Source: Pseudofrankia saprophytica
GTDB lineage: Bacteria > Actinomycetota > Actinomycetes > Frankiales > Frankiaceae
Reading direction: 5' to 3'
Assembly: GCF_000235425.2 (NCBI RefSeq)
Contig: NZ_KI912267.1
Coordinates: forward strand, 378,275-442,274
Length of the DNA stretch: 64,000 nt
Below, piece by piece: positions 18,053 through 26,742 of this stretch. The notes beneath the pieces were generated by a model. The model ran no database searches. It worked only from the letters and a program-made list of their open reading frames with translations, and was not told the origin of the DNA. Made by a program: the position numbers and the translations under genes. How positions within the stretch are numbered: position 1 is the stretch's first letter; the number at the start of each line of letters is the position of its first letter.

Positions 18053-19393
18053 ATGACCGGCCCGGCCGGCGGCGGCCTCGAGGCCGGGCCACGCCCCCCG
18101 GGGGCTCCCGTGCATGCCCTGGCCGCCGCGCTGCGCGCGACCTACTCGCGGCGCAACTGGCTGGCGACGGTGTTCACCGCGCAGACGTTGCTCTTCGGGA
18201 CGGTCACGTTCGCCGTGACGCTCGCGTTCGGCATCGCCGGCGTGTCGTCCTCGTTCTTCATCGTCATCGGGCTGCCGCTGCTGTGGGTGGCGCTGGCCGC
18301 CGCCCACCAGTTCGCGCGGTTCGAGTCGTGGCGGTACCAGGCCTACCTGGGCGAACGGCTGCGCCTGCGGGCGAAGCCGGTGCCCGCGGGAACGCCGGCC
18401 GGGAGGATCGGGCGGGCCTGGTCGCGGATGTGGGCCCGGATGTCGGCCGGCGGCAGCTGGCTGGAGCTCCTGTGGGCGCTGATCGTGCTGCCGGTGCTCG
18501 GCTGGGCTGGCGGCTGGATCGTCGCTACCGCCTGGGGCGGAGGTCTCGCGTTCCTGCTGTTCCCGGCCTACGGGCACCTCCTCGGCAACGGCGGACGGCT
18601 GGTCGGGCTGGACCTCGGCTACGGCGGTTCCGTCGCCGTGCACGTGGTGGTCGGCGTCGTCGCGCTCCTCGCCGCGCCGTGGCTCGCCCGCGGGCTCGCC
18701 GCCCTGCAGCTGGCGATCGGGCGCAGGATGCTCTCGCCCAGTGAGACCGCCGCGCTGACCCAGCGGGTGGCGGACCTGGAGTCCAGCCGCGCCGGCATCG
18801 TCTCGGCCACGGCCGCCGAGCGCCGCCGGATCGAGCGCGACCTGCACGACGGCGCGCAGCAGCGGCTGGTGAGCGTCGCGATGACGCTCGGCCGGGCGCA
18901 GGAAAGGTTCACCGAGGACCCTCAGGGAGCGCACGAGCTCGTCACCGAGGCGCACGCCGAGACCAAGCGCGCCCTCGTCGAGTTGCGTGACCTCGCCCGC
19001 GGCCTGCACCCGGCGGTGCTCACCGACCGGGGCCTGGACGCCGCGCTCGCCGGCCTCGCCGCCCGCTGCCCGATTCCGGTGACGCTCGAGGTCGACGTGA
19101 CGCCGCGGCCGTCGGCCGAGGTGGAGGCGGTCGCCTACTTCTTCGTCGCCGAGGCGCTGACGAACGTGGCCCGCCACGCGGACGCCGCGTCCGCGCGGAT
19201 CACGGCGCGCCGGGTCGACGGCCGACTGGCGGTCGAGGTCAGCGACGACGGCCACGGCGGGGCGAACGAGCGCGGCGGCACCGGCCTGTCGGGGCTGCGC
19301 GACCGGGCCCTCGCGGTCGACGGCACCCTCTCGGTACGCAGCTCCCCCGGCGAAGGCACGACCCTGCGACTGGACCTGCCATGCCAGAACTGA
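18053..19393 (+). CDS. NarL-type sensor histidine kinase without an adjacent regulator
   Basis: A 446-residue membrane kinase. Residues about 30-230 hold membrane segments forming an actinobacterial Sensor domain (TVTFAVTLAFGIAG, FFIVIGLPLLWVALAAA, ALIVLPVLGWAGGWIV, VVVGVVALLAAPWLA). A HisKA_3 box follows: ERRRIERDLHDGAQQRL, with the phospho-accepting His, then an HATPase domain with EALTNVARHA (N box) and GTGLSGLRDR (G box). Family kinases usually have a LuxR-type response regulator immediately downstream; here the next gene is an exported DUF4097-type protein instead. ATG at 18053 overlaps the stop of a tiny upstream frame; GTG 18044 is an alternative. Confidence 0.87.
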   Translation: MTGPAGGGLEAGPRPPGAPVHALAAALRATYSRRNWLATVFTAQTLLFGTVTFAVTLAFGIAGVSSSFFIVIGLPLLWVALAAAHQFARFESWRYQAYLGERLRLRAKPVPAGTPAGRIGRAWSRMWARMSAGGSWLELLWALIVLPVLGWAGGWIVATAWGGGLAFLLFPAYGHLLGNGGRLVGLDLGYGGSVAVHVVVGVVALLAAPWLARGLAALQLAIGRRMLSPSETAALTQRVADLESSRAGIVSATAAERRRIERDLHDGAQQRLVSVAMTLGRAQERFTEDPQGAHELVTEAHAETKRALVELRDLARGLHPAVLTDRGLDAALAGLAARCPIPVTLEVDVTPRPSAEVEAVAYFFVAEALTNVARHADAASARITARRVDGRLAVEVSDDGHGGANERGGTGLSGLRDRALAVDGTLSVRSSPGEGTTLRLDLPCQN

Positions 19394-19452
19394 ACCAGCC
19401 CGAGCCAGTCCCCACGCCGGCCACCCGGCCCGCCTCCGAGGGAGACCGCACG

Positions 19453-20310
19453 ATGGCCGCCACGGCCGACCCGACGTCCACCGCCACGGCCACCCCCACG
19501 CCAGCGCCAGCGCCAGCGGCCTCGCACCGCGGCGCCCGCGGCACGCTGCTCGTCGTCGGGGCGCTGCTCGCCGTCGCGCTGGCGATCGGCGCCGGTCTGC
19601 AGGCCGTCAACCTGACCACCGGGCAGGAACGGCGCGACGAGCACGTCACCCTGCCTGCGTCGGTCGACCGGCTGGAGGTGCGGGCGTCGTCCGGCAACCT
19701 CACCCTCACCGCCGCCGCGGGCGACCAGGCGGTCGTCGACGCCAGGCTCTCCGGCACGGTCCACCCGCCCGCCCTGAAGGTCGACATCGACGGGCACACG
19801 GCTCGGGTGCACACCGACTGCTCCTGGCAACTGCTGCTCAGCTGCGACGCCACGCTGCGGCTGGCCGTCCCGGCGGGGGTGACCGTCGTGGCGCGATCCT
19901 CGTCCGGCGACGTCCGGGCGGTCGGCCTGACCGGTTCGATCGATCTGCACACCTCGTCGGGCAACGTGGTTGCCGACGGCTGTTCCGGCACGGCCAGGCT
20001 GACCACGTCGTCCGGCGACGTGCGCGCCACCCGCCTGCGCGCCCAGACCGTGTACGCGCACTCGTCGTCGGGGGACGTGACCGTCAACCTCACCGTCGCG
20101 CCGACGGACGTGGAGGCCGCGACGTCGTCCGGCGACGTCCGGGTAACCGTGCCATCCGGTTCGGAGACGTATGACGCGACCGCGCACACCTCGTCCGGGA
20201 GCGACTCGGTCCGGGTCGCCGCCGACCCGCGGTCATCCCGCCGGATCGAGGTGAGATCCAGCTCCGGCGACGTCTCCATCCGCTACGCGGGCGCCGATGA
20301 GGCGTCGTAG
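19453..20310 (+). CDS. Membrane-anchored DUF4097-type beta-repeat protein
   Basis: A 285-residue protein: a Pro/Thr/Ala-rich head, one membrane segment (GTLLVVGALLAVALAIGAG), then an extracytoplasmic right-handed beta-type repeat. The signature S-S-G-D/N-V is repeated about nine times (RSSSGDVRA, HTSSGNVVA, TTSSGDVRA, HSSSGDVTV and so on), as in DUF4097/adhesin-like proteins. A two-Cys pair (DCSWQLLLSC) may form a disulfide. It starts 59 nt after the kinase stop with GAGGGAGA ahead of ATG 19453, so the two are probably cotranscribed; the beta-repeat protein may be a signal input or an output of the kinase (inference). An upstream ATG at 19381 overlaps the kinase end. Confidence 0.8.
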   Translation: MAATADPTSTATATPTPAPAPAASHRGARGTLLVVGALLAVALAIGAGLQAVNLTTGQERRDEHVTLPASVDRLEVRASSGNLTLTAAAGDQAVVDARLSGTVHPPALKVDIDGHTARVHTDCSWQLLLSCDATLRLAVPAGVTVVARSSSGDVRAVGLTGSIDLHTSSGNVVADGCSGTARLTTSSGDVRATRLRAQTVYAHSSSGDVTVNLTVAPTDVEAATSSGDVRVTVPSGSETYDATAHTSSGSDSVRVAADPRSSRRIEVRSSSGDVSIRYAGADEAS

Positions 20311-20452
20311 CGGGTGCGGATCAGACCCAAAGGCCCGAGGTGTCGTACAGCGGACACCGCGGCGGTGATCGGGCCCGGTGAGCAGGGGCACTACGATCGC
20401 CGGTATCGCACGGCGGTCGCCGATGCCGAGCCGAAATACGCAATAACCGCTG

Positions 20453-20489
20453 CCACAGCTCTGTGGAAGCGCGAAAATATACTTTTCGC
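20453..20489. promoter_or_regulatory. Two adjacent inverted repeats upstream of an unknown gene
   Basis: CCACAG and CTGTGG flank a 2-nt centre at 20453-20466. Five bases later GCGAAAA and TTTTCGC flank TATAC at 20471-20489. Both dyads are perfect and lie in an AT-rich patch 36-72 nt before the start of the next gene. They look like an operator pair over a promoter; no known regulator motif was recognised. Confidence 0.5.
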
Positions 20490-20524
20490 ACCCCTGATGG
20501 CCCAAGGATTGCGTGGGTGGTCCC

Positions 20525-21256
20525 ATGCCTCACGACCGTGGTCCGCACCACCAGGAAGACCCAGACCATAGACACGACGCGCTCCATCAGGGCGACGAGG
20601 CGCCCCACGTGACTCGGTCCGTCGTGGGCCGGCGGTTCTTTCTCGCCGACCCACGTTCGCAGACCGCGCCCGGACGCGTCCGGCTCAGCGAGATCGCGGA
20701 CGAGCTGGCCGACCCGGCCGCCGCCGTCCGCTGGTACCGCAGGCTCGACCTCGGGCCGCTGACCGAGGTCGCCGCGCCGCACGCCCGGCTCGCGGCGCTG
20801 CTGTCAGGCGACCCGCCGGGGGATGACGCCGACGCGGCCGGCCGGTGGGTGCGGGCCGAGCTGGAGGCGCGCGGCCTCGGCTGGCTGCGCGACACCGACC
20901 AGCGGTTCGCGCACGCCAGGCGGGCCTGGGACGCTCTCTACGCCGCGCATCATGGCGTCGCCGAGGCCGTCGCCCAGGTCGAGCCGATGGGCAACGCGCT
21001 GCGGGTGTGCCGACTCGGGGAGCTCGCCTACTCGGCGTCCGAGCCGGGCTGGCGCGAGCTCGCCGACGCGGCGGCCGCCAGGCCGATGGTCCCCGCGGAG
21101 ATCTACCGCTCCCAGCGGGAACGCCGGCTGCGCCCGCCCGACCAGGTGGTCCAGACGGTCGCGGTCCCGCTGGCCGGCGGTGAGCTCGACCGGGCCGCGC
21201 TCAGCCCGGCCGCGCTCACCGCCGGCGCCGGTGCTGGCACCGGCGAGGACAGCTAG
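20525..21256 (+). CDS. Unknown protein, 243 residues
   Basis: I do not recognise this protein. It begins with a His/Asp-rich head (MPHDRGPHHQEDPDHRHDALHQ), then alpha-helical segments (SEIADELADPAAAVRWYRRL, RWVRAELEARGLGWLRDTDQRF) and a conserved-looking centre (PMVPAEIYRSQRERRLRPPDQVVQTVAVPL). Only the tail is disordered. There is no signal peptide or membrane segment. The stop codon overlaps that of the convergent Spo0M-like gene, and an AT-rich double palindrome lies just upstream. Codon usage fits the neighbours, so it is a real gene; the start is uncertain within about 12 nt. Confidence 0.65.
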   Translation: MPHDRGPHHQEDPDHRHDALHQGDEAPHVTRSVVGRRFFLADPRSQTAPGRVRLSEIADELADPAAAVRWYRRLDLGPLTEVAAPHARLAALLSGDPPGDDADAAGRWVRAELEARGLGWLRDTDQRFAHARRAWDALYAAHHGVAEAVAQVEPMGNALRVCRLGELAYSASEPGWRELADAAAARPMVPAEIYRSQRERRLRPPDQVVQTVAVPLAGGELDRAALSPAALTAGAGAGTGEDS

Positions 21257-22032
21257 AACCAGCCGCGGCGGGCGCCGAGGTGCTGGAGCTGCTCCTGGAT
21301 CTGGTGGGTGAGGCGGCCGCGGTCGAGGTCGCCGTGGCCGACCCGCAGGCGGCTGAGCGCGTCGCCACCGGAGTGGAGCAGCCCGCCGCGGCGGTCGGCC
21401 TCCAGGACGATGTCCATGCCGTGGTCGTCTACCAGGAAGGTGACCTCCAGCTCCTTGATCCGGCGGCTGTACTCGCCGGACGGCTTGAGCTCGATCTCCT
21501 GGTAGAACGGCAGCGACGAGCCGCCGACGTGGCCCTTCTCGACGTCCGCCGAATGGAAGTGGAAGCCTAGGTCGCCTAGCGCGGCGAGCACCGCCTCCTG
21601 GATCGGCAGCGGGTGGATGGAGACCGGGTCGAGGTCACCGGGGTCGATCGCGCCGGGGATCGCCAGCCTGGTGCGGACGCCGACCTTCATGCCCTTCAGG
21701 TGCCAGCCACCGACGTCGGTGATCGGCGTCTGCCACGGGACCGGCAGCTGGAACCGGCCGTTGACCTGCTGGCCGGGCGCGATCGTCAGGTTGCCGCCGA
21801 TCTGCTGGGTGCCGAACGGGACCTGTTCGTAGTAGGTGCTGTCGTCGCGCTCGATCTCGACGGTCGCCTCGAGCGCGACCGTGATCGACTCGATGCGCTG
21901 CTCGACCTTGCCGCCGGTCACCGTCGTCGTGCCGGTGACGACCGCCCCCGGCCTCGTCTGGTCGTGGTCCAGCACGGTCTCCACCTCGGCGGCCCCGACG
22001 CCGAGCCGAGACATGAACCGCTTCATTCCCAT
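21253..22032 (-). CDS. Spo0M-like sporulation-control family protein
   Basis: A 259-residue protein of the Spo0M (arrestin-fold) family. Family features are the opening MGMKRFMSRLGVGAAEVETVL, the GAVVTGTTTVTGGKVEQRIESITV strand pair, and LPVPWQTPITDVGGWHLKGMKVGVRTRLAIPGAIDPGD. Spo0M in Bacillus affects sporulation and cell division; in actinomycetes the role is unsettled. The C-terminal about 70 residues (VDDHGMDIVLEADRRGG, GDALSRLRVGH) are typical of actinobacterial members. GGAAGG 8 nt upstream fixes ATG 22032. Confidence 0.85.
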   Translation of the reverse strand: MGMKRFMSRLGVGAAEVETVLDHDQTRPGAVVTGTTTVTGGKVEQRIESITVALEATVEIERDDSTYYEQVPFGTQQIGGNLTIAPGQQVNGRFQLPVPWQTPITDVGGWHLKGMKVGVRTRLAIPGAIDPGDLDPVSIHPLPIQEAVLAALGDLGFHFHSADVEKGHVGGSSLPFYQEIELKPSGEYSRRIKELEVTFLVDDHGMDIVLEADRRGGLLHSGGDALSRLRVGHGDLDRGRLTHQIQEQLQHLGARRGWF

Positions 22033-22190
22033 CGCGCAAACCTTCCGACCGAGCGGAGTACCACCCTGAACTTCTATTCGGCACTCGTTGTACCGGGCGG
22101 CGTCCATGGGCCGCCAGCGGGGGTCGGTCAGGCGACAGCGGCCAGGTGGATCAGGCGCGCGGCGCGGGTTGGGTCGGCCCGCCGTCACCG

Positions 22191-23813
22191 TCAGGCGGGC
22201 AGGACCCCGGCGGCGCCGGCGAGCAGGGCGTGGCCGGCCGCGGGGTCGCCGCTGACGGTGGTCACGCACGCGGCGGTCTCCGCCGGGGTGCGCCGGCCGG
22301 CCGCGAGCAGGCAGAAGTCGACGACGTCCAGCCGCAGCTCGGCCACCGGTGGCGGATGGCCGGCGGCCGGGTCCGGCGCCACCAGCGGCGGACGGCCAGG
22401 GCCGACCAGCCAGCGGCCGACCACGACCGGGTCGTCCCCGGGCCGCTCGCGGTCGGCGCGGTCGCGGTCGCGGTCGGCACCGGCGTCGCGGTCGTCCGGG
22501 CCCTGGTCTCGCCCCGCCGGGCGGCCGGTGGTCAGCGTCAGCGCCAGCGGGCCGTCCGCGAGGCCGGCTCCGCGGTTCGGTCGCCAGCGAATCCGGTGGA
22601 GCGCGAGCGTGGTCGCGGCGCGCAGCTCGGCCGCGTCGAGCGCGGGGAGCCGGACTCCGGCCACCGCCGCGAGCGCGTCCCCGTCGAGCCAGGTGGCGAG
22701 CATGCGGGAGGTCAGGTGGTCCTCGACGGGCGCCGTCCAGCCGAGCGCGTCGACCAGGATGCTCGCCGACTCCGGCTCCCGTCCCGCGAGCCACGCGCAC
22801 AGACCGCGCGCGCCCTCGTGCCAGGTCTGCCACAGCAGCACCGGCGGCCAGAACACCGGGGGCCAGAACACCGCCGGCCAGTAGGAGGCCGACCGGCCCG
22901 GCCCCGTCCGGGTCGCCTGGCCGCCCGCGCGTGCCGCACCGACCCCGTCGGCGGTCGCGCCGGCGCCACCGCCGGCGGTGGCGCCCGGCTCGGCCTGGTC
23001 CGTCGACCCGGTTTCGCCGTCCGGCACCGTTGCGCCGCCGAGGCCGGTGCCGGCACGGGGGATGCCCTGCTCCCGGTCGTCGGCGGCCGGGTGGGCGAGG
23101 ACGCCGGCGACCGGGATGCCGATCGCGCCGGCCAGCGCGGCGTCCAGCCCGGCGAGGCGGGCGACCACCTCGCGGGGCGTGCGGCCGTCGCCGTCCGTCG
23201 GGCGGTCCCAGTCGCCGGGGGTGAGCTCCGCGAGCACCCGGTCGACGGCCGCGATCCAGGCGGCGAACGGGGCGGCGTACGAGGGCGCGGCCGCGACGGC
23301 TGGCCGCCGCGCGAGCGCCGCGGCCAGCAGCGCCGTCCGTGGGTCGGCCTGGACCTCGCCCATCGGGCCGGTCGACGGCCGGGCCGGGCGAGAGCGGGCC
23401 CCAGACCTGCCCGATCGGATTCGCCAATCCGGCAGGAACCCTGGCACGGCCTCGGGCCCACCCGGTCGCGCCGGCTCGTCGGCTGCCCGCGACCGCTCGG
23501 TGGCGAGCCGGCCGACCTCGGCGGCCAGTGCCTGGGCGAGCGCGTCGTCGTCGGCCGGGAAACGCAGCGGATGCTCCCAGACCTCGACAAGCGCGGCGCG
23601 CGCGACGGCCGCGGCGGCCAGCGGCGGCTGGCCGCCGGCGGCGGCGATGGCGAGCAGTCGGTCGCCGTGGCGGGTGTAGGCGTCGGCGAGCGCTGTCGGG
23701 TCGCCGACGACCAGCTGGTGCCGCGGCGAGACGCCGACCGCGGCCGGTCCCACGCCGAGATTCGCCGGCGGGTCCGCCGGGCGCTCGGGGCGTTGGGAGC
23801 CGGTCGTCGCCAC
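22191..23813 (-). CDS. Sigma-factor-like/DinB-like (maleylpyruvate isomerase type) fusion protein
   Basis: A 540-residue protein. Residues about 30-110 (DPTALADAYTRHGDRLLAIAAAGG..., AALVEVWEHPLRF) look like a degenerate sigma-70 region 2. Residues about 180-260 (PFAAWIAAVDRVLAELTPGDWDRPTDGDGRTPREVVARLAGLDAAL) resemble the N-terminal four-helix domain of mycothiol-dependent maleylpyruvate isomerase/DinB proteins. A later Trp-rich segment (WPAVFWPPVFWPPVLLWQTW) and LGWTAPVEDHLTSRML continue that domain type. No region 4 DNA-binding domain was seen. It may sense thiols or act as a decoy, but the role is unknown. GTG 23813 is the chosen start; divergent from the Ntn hydrolase gene. Confidence 0.6.
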   Translation of the reverse strand: MATTGSQRPERPADPPANLGVGPAAVGVSPRHQLVVGDPTALADAYTRHGDRLLAIAAAGGQPPLAAAAVARAALVEVWEHPLRFPADDDALAQALAAEVGRLATERSRAADEPARPGGPEAVPGFLPDWRIRSGRSGARSRPARPSTGPMGEVQADPRTALLAAALARRPAVAAAPSYAAPFAAWIAAVDRVLAELTPGDWDRPTDGDGRTPREVVARLAGLDAALAGAIGIPVAGVLAHPAADDREQGIPRAGTGLGGATVPDGETGSTDQAEPGATAGGGAGATADGVGAARAGGQATRTGPGRSASYWPAVFWPPVFWPPVLLWQTWHEGARGLCAWLAGREPESASILVDALGWTAPVEDHLTSRMLATWLDGDALAAVAGVRLPALDAAELRAATTLALHRIRWRPNRGAGLADGPLALTLTTGRPAGRDQGPDDRDAGADRDRDRADRERPGDDPVVVGRWLVGPGRPPLVAPDPAAGHPPPVAELRLDVVDFCLLAAGRRTPAETAACVTTVSGDPAAGHALLAGAAGVLPA

Positions 23814-24044
23814 CGGCGCAGTGTCGCATGCAACAACGCCCCGATCGCCATACGATCGCGATCTGCCCGACCAGAGCAACGCGGAGCCACAGCTCCACCC
23901 CGCCAACACGCTCTCCCAACCCCTCGCGGCGTCGAAACGCCGCAAGGGCCACCGCGACACCGACCGGTCGAAGGCAGGAGGACCGCCTGCAGCGGCGCGA
24001 AATCCGCGGACATCCCCGGACGTAACCCGATAGAGTTCGCCTTC

Positions 24045-24599
24045 GTGACCTGCATCGTCGGGGTGGAGAACAACGGGCGGGTCGTGATCGGCGGTGACAG
24101 CGCCGGCATCGCCGGCTGGTCGGTGACCGTCCGCGCGGACACCAAGGTCTTCCGCAACGGGCCGTACGTCATGGGATTCACCGACTCGTTCCGAATGGGC
24201 CAGCTGCTGCGCTACAGCCTGGTCCCACCGGTGCCGCACACCTGGGACGTCGACCGTTTCATGGCGACCGACTTCGTCGCCGCGGTCCGCGACTGCCTGC
24301 GCGACGGCGGCTACGCGCGCAACGACTCGGGCAACGAGAGCGGCGGTTGTTTCCTGGTCGGCATCCAGGGCCGGCTCTACCGGATCGACTCGGACTTCCA
24401 GATCGGCCGCAGCGTCGACGACTACTTCGCCGTCGGCGCCGGCGAGGACTTCGCCCGCGGCTCGCTGCACGGCAGCGCCGACCTGCCGCCCGACGAGCGG
24501 GTCCGCAGGGCGCTGGCCGCGGCCGTGCACCACTCCACCGACGTCCGCGGGCCATTCCACCTGGTCTGGGACCCGGAGGAGTCCCCGAACCAGAGCTGA
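24045..24599 (+). CDS. Proteasome/HslV-like Ntn-hydrolase
   Basis: A 184-residue protein starting (Met)-TCIVGV...GRVVIGGDSAG. After Met removal the residues fall exactly where proteasome beta-subunits and HslV have their catalytic set: Thr1, Asp17 (GGD) and Lys33 (ADTK). The GTG sits directly before the Thr codon, supporting this start. After GFTDSFRMGQLLRY the sequence is not a close match to HslV, and no HslU-type ATPase or prcA partner lies nearby. It is therefore a stand-alone Ntn hydrolase, probably cytoplasmic, perhaps a protease or peptidase; similar stand-alone proteins occur in actinobacteria and their phages. It is divergent from a sigma-like protein gene. Confidence 0.75.
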   Translation: MTCIVGVENNGRVVIGGDSAGIAGWSVTVRADTKVFRNGPYVMGFTDSFRMGQLLRYSLVPPVPHTWDVDRFMATDFVAAVRDCLRDGGYARNDSGNESGGCFLVGIQGRLYRIDSDFQIGRSVDDYFAVGAGEDFARGSLHGSADLPPDERVRRALAAAVHHSTDVRGPFHLVWDPEESPNQS

Positions 24600-24627
24600 C
24601 GGCGCGCCCCGCGGGCTGACCGCCCCG

Positions 24628-25635
24628 TCAGCGGTTGCCGCGGCCGAGGCGTTCGGCGGCCAGGGCGGCCCAGGCGGACGGGCCGGTGAGCGGGGTGAAC
24701 CTGGCCGCGGCGTCGGTGAGGGCGGCGTACTGGTCGTCGGTGAGCTCGAGATCGGCGGCGGCCGCGTTGGCCTCCACCTGGGCGACGCTGGACGCACCGG
24801 GAATGGCGATCACACACGGCTGGTGGATGGCCCAGGCGAGCGCGACCTGGGCGCAGGTCGCGTCGTGTGCCGCGGCGACCTCGCGCAGCACGTCGAGCAG
24901 CGGGGCGAGCCGGGCCAGGTTCTCGGTCAGGAACAGCGAGTTGGTCGCCCGGATGCCGCCGGACGGGCGATTGGTGACGTCGTAGCGGCCGGAGAGCAGG
25001 CCCTGCGCGAGCGGGCTGTATGCGATGATCAACCGGCCGGTGCGCTGCGCGTACGGGATCAGCGCGTCGTCGGCGGCGCGCCGGACGAGGCTGTACTCGA
25101 CCTGGTTGGACAGCACCGGCGAGCCGAGCGCCGCCTCGGCGGCCTGCCACCGGGCCAGCGAGTAGTTCGAGACGCCGACCTCGCCGACCAGCCCGACGTC
25201 GAGCAGCCGGCGCATCCCGCGCATCGTCACGGAGTCGGCGACGATCGGGTTCGGCTGGTGCACCTGGTAGAGGTCGATCGTGCGGACGCCGAGGCGCCGC
25301 GCGCTCGCGACGCCGCGCTGCTCGACGACCGCCGGCGCCGGCACCAGCGGGAGGAGCTTCGTCGCGAGGAACACGCCCTCGGTCGCCTCCTCGCCGGCCT
25401 CGCGTAGTGCCTCGCCGACGATGCGCTCGCTGCGGCCGAACGCGTAGATCTCGGCGGTGTCGATCACGGTGATCCCGAGCTCAAGCGCCCGGCGCAGGAT
25501 CAGGCGGGCCTCCCGGTCCGCGTAGTCGGCGCCGTAGCCCCATTCCCGCGACCCGAACTGCCAGGTCCCCAGCCCGATCTTCGAGAGCTTCTTCCCGCTC
25601 CTGACGGCGTCCCCGAGCCCCGTGACGTAGCGCAT
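24628..25635 (-). CDS. Aldo/keto reductase
   Basis: A 335-residue NADPH-dependent reductase of the aldo/keto reductase superfamily. The catalytic tetrad is complete: Asp59 and Tyr64 (DTAEIY), Lys93 (ATK) and His126 (VHQPN). The cofactor end has GVSNYS, LAWAIHQP and IPGASSVAQVEANAAA. Substrate specificity is not readable. The ATG at 25635 gives the usual family start; an upstream frame runs farther but is Pro/Arg-rich and lacks domain content. Convergent with the Ntn hydrolase gene (28 nt) and divergent from the enoyl-CoA hydratase. Confidence 0.9.
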   Translation of the reverse strand: MRYVTGLGDAVRSGKKLSKIGLGTWQFGSREWGYGADYADREARLILRRALELGITVIDTAEIYAFGRSERIVGEALREAGEEATEGVFLATKLLPLVPAPAVVEQRGVASARRLGVRTIDLYQVHQPNPIVADSVTMRGMRRLLDVGLVGEVGVSNYSLARWQAAEAALGSPVLSNQVEYSLVRRAADDALIPYAQRTGRLIIAYSPLAQGLLSGRYDVTNRPSGGIRATNSLFLTENLARLAPLLDVLREVAAAHDATCAQVALAWAIHQPCVIAIPGASSVAQVEANAAAADLELTDDQYAALTDAAARFTPLTGPSAWAALAAERLGRGNR

Positions 25636-25789
25636 GCCCCAAGTCAACGCCAAAACCCGGCCGGCCGTCCCCCGACCGGCGAACCATTCCGGACCGGGCG
25701 GCCTCAACCACCTCAATCGCCCGAGCACCACGGCTTCCCCGGTCCGCTTGTGGGTGGCCGGAGGGTCGCATATCGTCCGGGCCTGTCAC

Positions 25790-25803
25790 TGAAACGCGTT
25801 CTA
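25790..25803. promoter_or_regulatory. KstR-like TetR operator upstream of the enoyl-CoA hydratase
   Basis: TGAAACGCGTTCTA matches the published KstR pattern TNNAACNNGTTNNA at every fixed position. It lies 18 nt upstream of the TTG start, within the promoter region. A perfect copy occurs at 27411-27424. Confidence 0.6.
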
Positions 25804-25821
25804 GTTTGCTGGGAGGACCCG

Positions 25822-26637
25822 TTGTCTGAGCCCGGGACGGAGCCGGTGGTTCTCGTCGAGGCCGACGGGCCGGTGCTGACGGTGACGCTCAACCGGCCCG
25901 AGAAGCGCAACGCGACGAACGCGGAGGTGCTCTGCCGCCTGTACGACGCCTGGCGGCGCCTCGACGAGGACGACACCCTGCGGGTGGCGATCCTGACCGG
26001 GCGGGGCGGCACGTTCTGCGCGGGCATGGACCTGGCCGAGATCGGCCGGTTGCGCGCCGGGGTGCGGGACAACGAGTGGATCATCCGGCTGCAGGACGAC
26101 CCGGGCATCTCGCTGAAGGCTTACCTGAAGAGGTACCGCCCCACCAAGCCGGTCATCCTGGCCGCCGAGGGGTATGCCCGCGCCGGCGGCACCGAGATCC
26201 TGCAGGGAACGGACATCCGTGTCGCCGGCGAGAGCGCCGTGTTCGGGGTGACCGAGGTGCAGCGCGGACTCTTCCCGATGGCCGGGTCGGCGGTCCGGCT
26301 GCGACGGCAACTGGGCTACGCCGTCGCCGCGGAGATGCTCCTCACCGGCGAGGACCTGCCCGCCCGGCGCGCCCACGAGCTCGGCCTCGTCAACCATGTC
26401 GTGCCGGACGGGCAGGCGCTGGCGAAGGCCCGCGACGTCGCTGACCGGATCGCCCGCAACGGCCCGCTCGCCGTGCGGGCGATCCTCGCCACCCTCCGCG
26501 AGACCGAATGCCTGCCAGAGGCCGAGGCCTTCCCCATCGAGGAGCGCCACGGCAACGCCGTGATGCGGTCGAAGGATGCCGTCGAGGGCCCGACGGCCTT
26601 CCTCCAGAAGCGCGAACCCGCCTTCACCGGCTCCTGA
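25822..26637 (+). CDS. Enoyl-CoA hydratase/isomerase
   Basis: A 271-residue crotonase-family enzyme that hydrates or isomerises an enoyl-CoA in beta-oxidation-like degradation. RPEKRNATN binds CoA, and the GTFCAGMDL and YARAGGTEI loops form the oxyanion hole. The two candidate catalytic glutamates are retained: Glu in GGTEI and Glu in FGVTEVQRGLFP. The start is TTG, preceded by GGGAGGA 6 nt upstream; an upstream frame is not needed. It is first in a rightward trio (with the small unknown protein and, after a gap, the amidohydrolase), and a KstR-like operator covers the promoter. Steroid or fatty-acid degradation is inferred. Confidence 0.88.
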   Translation: MSEPGTEPVVLVEADGPVLTVTLNRPEKRNATNAEVLCRLYDAWRRLDEDDTLRVAILTGRGGTFCAGMDLAEIGRLRAGVRDNEWIIRLQDDPGISLKAYLKRYRPTKPVILAAEGYARAGGTEILQGTDIRVAGESAVFGVTEVQRGLFPMAGSAVRLRRQLGYAVAAEMLLTGEDLPARRAHELGLVNHVVPDGQALAKARDVADRIARNGPLAVRAILATLRETECLPEAEAFPIEERHGNAVMRSKDAVEGPTAFLQKREPAFTGS

Positions 26638-26742
26638 CCCGCGTCTCCCCGATGCCCGACCGCGACCTGCCGCGCCGACCGTACACGGGTCGACATTCAC
26701 GCGCCGGCGGGTGACGCTGGCGAGGCGAAAAGGAGGTCGGAG

